Below are positions 9,377 through 15,839 of a DNA stretch of 64,000 nt, piece by piece (the stretch's first letter is position 1; each line of letters opens with the position of its first letter). The position numbers and the translations under genes were made by a program. Below the pieces are notes generated by a model. That model did not search any database. It had not been told where the DNA came from and worked only from the letters and a program-made list of their open reading frames with translations. The stretch is from JAPLDP01 sp964628285 (GTDB lineage: Bacteria; Bacteroidota; Bacteroidia; Bacteroidales; JAGONC01), in contig CAZVNP010000011.1 of assembly GCA_964628285.1 (NCBI GenBank), forward strand, positions 9,924-73,923. Reading direction: 5' to 3'.

Positions 9377-10705
9377 TCAAAGTTTGACTTCCACATCCAA
9401 CCACTGTTGAAGTGTTTTCCTGACATATTCTTTAAGATCTTCCGGCAAATTGCCTATGCGTGAAAAATGAGCGCCGTGAGGCCTGATGATCCTGACCACG
9501 TTGTCATCGCCCGACAGCTGCACGGCGGTAGACGACCAGGGGTCTGTTTCACCGTAAATGAACATCATGTTCCTGGCCCGGTGCCTGATAAACTGGTCCA
9601 CCTCCTGCATGGGCAGCGGATCGTAAATGCATGCGGCACCCTTGGGACAGGTGAAGGTGAAGGTCGGATTATCCACATACCTGATGAGGCCGTCGAACTG
9701 GCTGGTATCATAACCGTAAAAACCGATCTCGGTGAGGGCCTGATAGTAAAAGGGCTCATAACGTTTTATACCCTGATCCGAGACCCAGTCGATCCCTGCC
9801 ACGGTATTCACATGATTGATGACCTGTTGTGGCGAGGCCTCCTCACCCGGTATCGAATCACAGCTCCACCGCCCCCATTGCCAGAAAGCAAAAGCATATT
9901 CCATCACGGTGTATTCATAGGCTTTCTCTTCCCCGATGGAATACACCAGGTTTTCCTTATTGGCCAGGTTGACGAATTCGGGATAATACAGGTCACGGTT
10001 CTTCAGCAGGCGTTTCTGAAAATTCAGAATGGCGGCGCGGCATGACGAGTCGCCGACGTGTTTCATGAAAGGTGCCACACGCGCATCGGCGATGGAGAAA
10101 TTCAGCGGACAGACATACCCCACGGTGGCATCCACATCACCGGGATAAAAGTAGCGGTGGTACATGGCTGTCTGACCTCCTTTGCTGATACCCGTGTTAA
10201 CCCATTTACCGCGGTACAGCCCCTTGAATAATTCCACCACGCGGTGGTGGTCGGAGGCGGCCTGGTGAATGTTCAGGTATTCCCATTGCAGGGTGTCGGG
10301 CACCGATTGTCCAAAGAAACGGTGTTCGACGATGATCTGGTTGGCATCAAGCATATCCGTCAATTCATAAAGGACACGGGGGTGTTTGACATAATCGGCC
10401 ACATAACCTTCCGTCACAAAAACCACAGGCTTGCTGAAATCCTTGTGGAAAAGGTAAACACGTTGAGTAAACGTTTTGCCGCCCGGATTATTATGATCGA
10501 GGGGCTGTGTAAAATACAGGACATAGGCGGCCGTGAAGTGCTCGTTGTGGTCCATTTTTTCAAACCTGACATCTTTCAGCTTCGACAGCCACTCTTCCAG
10601 AAAAGCGGCATCGGCACTGTCCTGAGCCATCAGGTTTCCGGCAAACAGGGCGAGAAGGAGAAAAGAAATGAGGCCATACCTCATGAGGGGTCGTGTTCTT
10701 TTCAT
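9377..10705 (-). CDS. Secreted S37-family prolyl tri/tetrapeptidyl aminopeptidase-like serine peptidase
   Basis: About 442 aa from the ATG at 10705 (a longer frame from 10771 would run into the preceding gene, whose stop is at 10728). A signal peptide ends near FAGNLMAQD. The alpha/beta hydrolase fold shows the oxyanion region VEHRFFGQS, the nucleophile S174 in TGISKGGQT, an acid in IYGETDPW and the C-terminal HGAHFSRIGN. These match the S37 (PS-10) family, related to S28; the characterised Streptomyces member is a prolyl tripeptidyl aminopeptidase. It would release Xaa-Yaa-Pro tripeptides from collagen-like chains in the periplasm or outside. It sits between the hydroxyproline dehydratase-like gene and the beta-galactosidase with short gaps. 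Exact specificity is inferred. Confidence 0.85.
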   Translation of the reverse strand: MKRTRPLMRYGLISFLLLALFAGNLMAQDSADAAFLEEWLSKLKDVRFEKMDHNEHFTAAYVLYFTQPLDHNNPGGKTFTQRVYLFHKDFSKPVVFVTEGYVADYVKHPRVLYELTDMLDANQIIVEHRFFGQSVPDTLQWEYLNIHQAASDHHRVVELFKGLYRGKWVNTGISKGGQTAMYHRYFYPGDVDATVGYVCPLNFSIADARVAPFMKHVGDSSCRAAILNFQKRLLKNRDLYYPEFVNLANKENLVYSIGEEKAYEYTVMEYAFAFWQWGRWSCDSIPGEEASPQQVINHVNTVAGIDWVSDQGIKRYEPFYYQALTEIGFYGYDTSQFDGLIRYVDNPTFTFTCPKGAACIYDPLPMQEVDQFIRHRARNMMFIYGETDPWSSTAVQLSGDDNVVRIIRPHGAHFSRIGNLPEDLKEYVRKTLQQWLDVEVKL

Positions 10706-10727
10706 GGTCATTGTTTTAATGAGTTTT

Positions 10728-11762
10728 TTATCTGAAAATAAATCCTTTTCGCAGCGGATCATCGGGATCAATATAAAATGTATGCTGGCCGGTGAAGTAA
10801 GCCGTACCGCTGACTTCTGGGATAACGGCCTTGTAGGGGCCGTATGTGGTCACTTCGCGGATGCCGACCTCCATAACCGTATCCAGTATGCTTTCGATGG
10901 TGATTACCTCGCCGGGTTGAAGTTCATGTTTATCATGGAGCAGGGCGGCGCGTGCGCTCACTCCCGATCCCGTGGCCGAGCGGTCCAGCTCCCCGCCGGC
11001 GAAGATACACACATTACGGCTATGATGCGAAGGATCATGAGGAGGTGCGGTGAAAATAACGCCGTACAGGAAGTCAAGGTCTTCTTCGTAAGGGTGTTTG
11101 ACGGTGTAGGTGTTCATCACGGCCTGCTTGATTTTCCGGCCATAGTCGATCAGGCGGTCATGGTTGCTGACTTCCAGGGATGTACGGACAGCGCCGGCGT
11201 CGACGATGGCGTAGAAGGCCCCCCCAAAGGCTATGTCAAATCTGATCTCGCCGAGGCCGCTCACTTTGACACTGCCGTCACGCAGCAACACGAACGAAGG
11301 CACGTTGAGGAAAGAAGAACGGTGCACCGTTTGTCCCTGGCGGTAAGCTGTCGCGATGATCATGCCCGGCGGGGCGTCGATGACCAGCTGCGGGGTGTCA
11401 CCCTCTTTCCGTATCCTGCCGCTCTCGAGCATGAACTTTGTCAGGGCGATGATGGCATGGCCGCACATGGTGCTGTAACCTTCATTGTGCATGAAAAAAA
11501 CACCGAAATCGGCACCGGGAGTGGCGGGTGGAGTGATCACGGCACCGTACATGTCGGCATGACCCCGCGGCTCCCACATGGTGGCCGTACGGAGGGCATC
11601 ATAATGATCCCTGAAATAGCGCCGTTTCTCCAGGATGGTGGCGCCTTTTATCTCGGGCAAACCATCGGTGAATATGCGCAACGGCTCCCCCCCGGTGTGC
11701 ATATCCACTGTATGAATGACCTGCCAGGATGACGGCGGTGAAAAAGAAGGGAATGGTTTCAT
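10728..11762 (-). CDS. Proline racemase family: predicted trans-3-hydroxy-L-proline dehydratase
   Basis: 344 aa, cytoplasmic, start ATG at 11762. The first catalytic cysteine is C100 in STMCGHAIIAL. In proline racemases and 4-hydroxyproline epimerases a second cysteine sits in a SPCGTG motif; here the aligned residue is T264 in DRSATGSGVSA. Replacement of that cysteine by threonine, with MCGHA at the first site, is the known signature of trans-3-hydroxy-L-proline dehydratases, which form 1-pyrroline-2-carboxylate. So dehydration and not racemisation is predicted. It leads a run with the S37 peptidase and GH2, and the glycyl radical 4-hydroxyproline dehydratase lies 4 kb away on the same strand, beyond a repeat island. 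Confidence 0.88.
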   Translation of the reverse strand: MKPFPSFSPPSSWQVIHTVDMHTGGEPLRIFTDGLPEIKGATILEKRRYFRDHYDALRTATMWEPRGHADMYGAVITPPATPGADFGVFFMHNEGYSTMCGHAIIALTKFMLESGRIRKEGDTPQLVIDAPPGMIIATAYRQGQTVHRSSFLNVPSFVLLRDGSVKVSGLGEIRFDIAFGGAFYAIVDAGAVRTSLEVSNHDRLIDYGRKIKQAVMNTYTVKHPYEEDLDFLYGVIFTAPPHDPSHHSRNVCIFAGGELDRSATGSGVSARAALLHDKHELQPGEVITIESILDTVMEVGIREVTTYGPYKAVIPEVSGTAYFTGQHTFYIDPDDPLRKGFIFR

Positions 11763-11764
11763 AT

Positions 11765-11858
11765 TAATATAGCGAAGTAGTGAAGTAACGAAATAGCGAA
11801 GTAGCGAAGTTACTTCGAATATCGTTACTTCGTTACTTCGTTACATCGTGATATTTTT
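11765..11858. repeat. Palindromic repeat copy R1 (TTCGTTACTTCGTTAC family)
   Basis: Left half AGCGAAGTAGTGAAGTAACG and right half TCGTTACTTCGTTACTTCG form an imperfect inverted repeat ending in ATATTTTTTT. Related copies lie at 13315-13402 (R2) and 14710-14890 (R3). The T run after the right arm is kept in each copy (on the plus strand). R1 lies just upstream of the start codon of the dehydratase gene and marks the left edge of the ATPase island. Confidence 0.85.
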
Positions 11859-12023
11859 TTAACTGGAATGGCACCATCTAATACTATAAATGCCCTCGGC
11901 ATTGAGGCGTTGCAGGCTGTCGGCAACTTGGATGATATCGGCAGTACTGATCCTCCCATCCTCAGTTATGAGAATGGCCGGTGGGTTATCAATCATAGCA
12001 ACCAGGAGTGCTTCCACTTTTAA
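11859..12023 (-). pseudogene. Minus-strand C-terminal gene remnant, family not recognised
   Basis: A 54-codon open stretch with normal-looking protein composition (PPAILITEDGRISTADIIQ, then VADSLQRLNAEGIYSI) ends at a TAA at 11859-11861 next to repeat R1. No start codon or upstream part is present: it stops abruptly at about 12020, where the broken plus-strand ATPase begins. This looks like the tail of a gene cut by the same rearrangement. I cannot assign a family. Confidence 0.4.
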
Positions 12024-12981
12024 ACAATATGACCGTCATGTAATATTCGACGAGGTGCAAAAGGTGCCCGAACTGTTCAATTACCTTAAAATGTCGGTGG
12101 ATGAGAACCGTGAGAAAAACGGCAGGTTTGTCATTACGGGCTCCGGCCAGTTTTCATTTGTCAGGGACATCACCGAGAGCCTGGCAGGCAGGATAGGCTT
12201 ACTGTCGCTGTTGCCTTTCCAATTCAGTGAGATTCCGGCAGGTCTGCGGGCAGAAGCCGTTTACCGCGGATCGTATCCTGAAGTGGTCAGAACCGGCTAT
12301 CAGAATGCACAGGACTGGTATTCAGCCTATCTTGAAATATTTGTGCTGCGTGATATAAAATCTTTAGTCAACATCGGTGATCTGCACGATTTCAGACATT
12401 TCATCACCCTGCTTGCAGCTCAGACATCGCAGTTATTGAACTATACCGATCTTTCCAGGTCAATCGGCGTATCCGTTTCCACTGTCAGGCGATGGGTATC
12501 GGTGCTTGAGGCGGCGTATGTCATTTTTCTGTTGCCGCCCTGGTACCAGAACCTGGGAAAAAGGATCATCAAAAGCCCTAAAGTTTATTTTTATGATAAC
12601 GGTCTCGTATGTCTGCTCACCGGGGTGACCACCAGAGAGTTATATGATAAAGGCCCGATGGCCGGCAGCCTGTTCGAAAATTATGTCATAGCAGAAATTA
12701 TGAAGAACATTGTGCATTCACATGCCTCTGATCAGCTTTTCCTTTACAGGACAAGCCATGGGGAAGAAATCGATCTGATCATTGACCGCTCAACAGAAAA
12801 CAGGTCATTGAAATTAAGAAAACGGCCACATTCCGGACACCGATGGTTCGTCATATCGAAATGTTAGTCAGGTCGGAGGACAAAGGATTTTTACTTTACG
12901 AGGGTGAAAATTTACCATATCGCAACAACATCCGGATCATGCATTTTGCAAACTACCTGTTACAATTACAGGCTAACTGAT
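12016..12981 (+). pseudogene. AAA_14/DUF4143-type ATPase, 5'-truncated and frameshifted
   Basis: The recognisable part starts at FKQYDRHVIFDEVQKVP, the Walker B region, so the N-terminal 60-80 residues with Walker A are missing; unrelated sequence from the minus-strand remnant precedes it. It continues through FVITGSGQFS, SLLPFQFSEI, a winged-helix region (SRSIGVSVSTVRRW) and the DUF4143 nuclease-like motif GEEIDLIID. At about 12795 the frame shifts: the true C-terminus continues in another frame as IEIKKTATFRTPMV to MHFANYLLQLQAN and stops at 12979-12981. The gene is dead as read. A second copy of the same family, with a complementary deletion, follows at 13157. Confidence 0.85.
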
Positions 12982-13156
12982 CAATTTAAAACACCATTCC
13001 CACGCTGCTACCATACTTTTGCCGCTGACGCGGCTTTGTTGTGATCACAATTCAACCACTACATGGATTACATGGACCTTTCAGTCCCGTAGGGATACTA
13101 TTATGGCAAAATATTTCTGTGTAATTTTACTTTTCAAAAACCTAATTACACGTGAC

Positions 13157-13312
13157 ATGCAGAATTATTATCCTCGAAAACTGGAACAACTTGTAACAAA
13201 GTATCTTTCGCAGTTTCCTGTCGTGGGGATAACAGGACCGGGGCAATCGGGCAAAACAACCATTTACTTGTTACAACCGCAAGTAAATGATCAATTTCAA
13301 GACAGCATCTGA
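13157..13312 (+). pseudogene. Second ATPase relic: N-terminus joined to C-terminal tail by internal deletion
   Basis: The ATG at 13157 begins MQNYYPRKLEQLV and reaches the Walker A motif GITGPGQSGKTT, typical of the start of DUF4143-type ATPases. Immediately after it the frame reads IYLLQPQVN, which resembles the last residues of the preceding pseudogene (NYLLQLQAN), and the nucleotides continue to match past that gene's stop (TGATCAATTT in both). So about 350 codons have been removed between Walker A and the tail. Upstream codons from 13019 look non-coding. It ends three bases before repeat R2. Confidence 0.75.
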
Positions 13313-13314
13313 GG

Positions 13315-13402
13315 TATATAGCGAAGTAGCGGCGTAACGAAGTAATGATATCCGAAATGACATTGTTACTTCGTTATATCGTTACTTCGTTACATTTTTT
13401 TC
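13315..13402. repeat. Palindromic repeat copy R2
   Basis: Left arm begins TATATAGCGAAGTAGC, right arm reads TCGTTACTTCGTTACATTTT, with an inner GATATCCGAAATGACAT segment. It shares both ends with R1 and the inner segment with R3. It separates the ATPase relic from the intact ATPase gene, 43 bp upstream of its ATG. Confidence 0.85.
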
Positions 13403-13445
13403 GTTCTATCTGAAAAAATTATTATTTTTACAAAAAAATTAAGAT

Positions 13446-14705
13446 ATGTCTGAAAATTTTAATGCGCTAAAGAAATATAATTACTGGGAGGGAGGACCCA
13501 TTAAAACAGGATATCTTCGGGAGGATTATTTGGAAAAAATACAGAAAATCCTGGGAAACCGACTGGTGAAGGTTTTGGTTGGACAACGGCGAACGGGTAA
13601 AAGCTATTTGCTCCGGCAAATTATACAATTACTGATTGATCAAGGGATTAACACTAAAAATATCTGTTACCTGAATAAAGAAATGTTTGAGTTTAATGCA
13701 GTGGCGGAAGGTAATGATCTGTTCGACCTGGTGGAAGAATACAGCAAACAGATCAATCCCCGTGGAAGGATATACCTGATGCTCGATGAGGTTCAGTCGA
13801 TCAACGGATGGGAAAAAGTGGTTAATTCTTATGCACAAAACCCTAAAATGGAAGTGGAGGTATTTATTACCGGTTCAAATTCAACGCTTCTATCTGGTGA
13901 GCTGGCCACCTGGCTCAGCGGACGGTATGTAACCTTTACCGTCTTCCCTTTTTCATTCAGAGAATATACAGGGTTCCTGGGTAAAAAACCTAACAGGGAA
14001 ATGATGATCCGGTATCTGAAAAGCGGAGGAATGCCTGAACTGATGTACATTCCCGATGAGGAGATGAAACAGAACTATATCTGTTCCCTCCGGGATACGA
14101 TTTTATTACGCGATATCGTTCAACGGTACCATATTAAGGATGCCTGGTTGCTTGAGAACCTTTTCAACTACCTTGTCAGTCAGACAGGCCGGTTATTCTC
14201 TGTCAATAATATCGTCAATTATTTCAATTCTCAGAAGCTTAACACAAACCACGAGACCATAAGTTATTATCTGCAGTACCTTAAACAGTCCTACCTTATC
14301 CATGAAGTACCACGATATCATATTAAAGCGAAAGAAATTCTTTCCGGAGTAAAAAAATATTACCTCAATGATGTTTCATTCAGAAACTATGCTCAACTCA
14401 GGATTGAAACAGGATTGTCGCAAAACATTGAGAATATGGTCTTTCTTCACTTTCTGATGGCTGATTATAAAATTTATGTGGGGGCAATGGCGAACAGAGA
14501 AGTGGATTTTATCATTGAAAAGGGCAATGAGCGACAATACATTCAAGCTACTTACCTGTTGGCTGACCAGGATGTTATCCTGCGTGAATTTGGGAATCTG
14601 GAAGCAATAAGCGATCATTATCCAAAGAAAGTGATCAGCCTTGATGACGCTTCCATTGGAATTCGCAATGGCATTGAACATCTTTGCGCATGGATGATGG
14701 AATGA
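13446..14705 (+). CDS. Intact ATP-binding protein, AAA_14 + DUF4143
   Basis: 419 aa. Walker A is GQRRTGKS (46-53), Walker B is IYLMLDEVQ (109-117, with D114 and E115) and a sensor-1-like ITGSNS follows at 141-146. A lid/winged-helix region leads into DUF4143 (about 220-370) with the PD-(D/E)xK-like motif NREVDFIIE near 347. Members are very common in Bacteroidota and archaea; their role is unknown, with proposals ranging from defence to mobile-element functions. It is only distantly like the two relics upstream, which have a different N-terminus (MQNYYPRK versus a longer leader). It runs opposite to all neighbours and is enclosed by repeats R2 and R3. Confidence 0.9.
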   Translation: MSENFNALKKYNYWEGGPIKTGYLREDYLEKIQKILGNRLVKVLVGQRRTGKSYLLRQIIQLLIDQGINTKNICYLNKEMFEFNAVAEGNDLFDLVEEYSKQINPRGRIYLMLDEVQSINGWEKVVNSYAQNPKMEVEVFITGSNSTLLSGELATWLSGRYVTFTVFPFSFREYTGFLGKKPNREMMIRYLKSGGMPELMYIPDEEMKQNYICSLRDTILLRDIVQRYHIKDAWLLENLFNYLVSQTGRLFSVNNIVNYFNSQKLNTNHETISYYLQYLKQSYLIHEVPRYHIKAKEILSGVKKYYLNDVSFRNYAQLRIETGLSQNIENMVFLHFLMADYKIYVGAMANREVDFIIEKGNERQYIQATYLLADQDVILREFGNLEAISDHYPKKVISLDDASIGIRNGIEHLCAWMME

Positions 14706-14709
14706 CACA

Positions 14710-14890
14710 GCGGTATAGCGAAGCAACGATATCCAAAATAACATCGTTACATCGTTACNNNNNNNNNNNNNNNNNNNNNNNNNNNNNNNNNNNNNNNNNN
14801 NNNNNNNNNNNNNNNNNNNNNNNNNNNNNNNNNNNNNNNNNNNNNNNNNNNNNNNNNNTCGTTACTTCGTTACTTCGTTACATTTTTTTT
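14710..14890. repeat. Palindromic repeat copy R3, interrupted by the assembly gap
   Basis: The left part (14710-14758) reads GGTATAGCGAAGCAACGATA with an inner ATCCAAAATAACATCG segment like R2. The right part (14859-14890) reads TCGTTACTTCGTTACTTCG and ends in TTACATTTTTTTT. The assembly fails between them, as expected for a repeat longer than the reads could bridge or for a tandem expansion. Confidence 0.8.
14759..14858. other. Assembly gap of exactly 100 N
   Basis: 100 undetermined bases, a conventional placeholder for unknown length. The gap lies inside repeat R3, so extra repeat copies or further ATPase units could be hidden here. Nothing can be called across it. Confidence 0.99.
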
Positions 14891-15839
14891 CTCTCCTTAT
14901 CTGTGCCAGCACCATTCCCGCGAGCATAAGGCCGCACCCGAGCAAAGCGCGGGATGACATGGTCTCGTGTATGATGAGCCATCCGCCGAGGGCGGCGAAC
15001 ACGCCTTCCATGCTCATGATGACAGCAGCCGGTGCCGGTGGCGCTTTTTTCTGTGCAATGACCTGGAGTGTATAGGCGACGCCCACCGACAGGCATCCGC
15101 CATAGATAAGAGGAATGGCAGCACCGGTGATGGCATGCCACTGAATCTTCTCAAAGGCAAAGGCCACCAGCATGCTCAGGACGGCTGTGACGAGGTTCTG
15201 TATGAGCGTCAGCTTGAAGGCATCGGCATGCTTTGAGATGCTGCCGATATAAAGGACATGGCATGCCCAGGCGACGGCGCCGGCCAGTACGAGCATGTCG
15301 CCTTTGGAGACATGGGGGCGGCCCGCCACACTGAGCAGATCCATCCCGATGATGGCCAGGGCGACACCCGCCCATACCGTTGCCGGCGGCCGTTGCCTGA
15401 TGAAAAGTCCGAGAAGAGGTACAAAGACAACGTACAATCCCGTGATAAAGCCGGCATTTCCTGCCGTGGTATATACAAGACCCACCTGCTGCAATGACGA
15501 TCCCGCAAAGACCAGCAGGCCGGCGATGAAGCCGCCGCGAACCCACATCTTATTGCGGGTGGCCCCGTTGTCAGACAGGTTGATGACATAACGGTTCCTT
15601 CTCAGGACGACAAATGTGCCTATAATGGCAGCGCCCAGGGCAAAACGCAATCCATTGAAGAGGAAAGGACCTGTATATTCCATACCGACACGCTGTGCCG
15701 TAAAGGCAAAACCCCATATGATGGCTGTCAGCAGCAGAAGCAGCTCCGATTTGATCGCTGCGGGCCGTATGTTTGATAGTATGGTGATGGCCGGTAGGTG
15801 TTTAAAAACTGCTCTGTTCAGTACGTCGGACGATCTCAT
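14862..15839 (-). CDS. EamA/DMT-family transporter
   Basis: 325 aa with about ten membrane segments in two EamA halves (the first begins LLLLLTAIIWGFAFTAQRVG; the second half ends near LLGCGLMLAGMVLAQI). Such proteins export or import small metabolites. The ATG at 15839 overlaps the end of the glycyl radical enzyme gene by 38 bp in another frame, pointing to translational coupling, and no other ATG is available before the first helix. The last seven codons, including the stop, are read from the right arm of repeat R3 (ending CNEVTK), so the original C-terminus was probably replaced when the repeat arrived. A role in amino acid or hydroxyproline-product transport is only a guess from position. 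Confidence 0.85.
   Translation of the reverse strand: MRSSDVLNRAVFKHLPAITILSNIRPAAIKSELLLLLTAIIWGFAFTAQRVGMEYTGPFLFNGLRFALGAAIIGTFVVLRRNRYVINLSDNGATRNKMWVRGGFIAGLLVFAGSSLQQVGLVYTTAGNAGFITGLYVVFVPLLGLFIRQRPPATVWAGVALAIIGMDLLSVAGRPHVSKGDMLVLAGAVAWACHVLYIGSISKHADAFKLTLIQNLVTAVLSMLVAFAFEKIQWHAITGAAIPLIYGGCLSVGVAYTLQVIAQKKAPPAPAAVIMSMEGVFAALGGWLIIHETMSSRALLGCGLMLAGMVLAQIRREKKCNEVTK

Noticed and set aside
11890..12867. Reading the island's first ATPase as an intact 325-aa gene
   Set aside because: The first 40 residues come from an unrelated minus-strand remnant, Walker A is missing, and the last 20 residues are out of frame with the family.
14684..14929. Open frame across the assembly gap
   Set aside because: It passes through 100 undetermined bases and repeat arms; not a gene.
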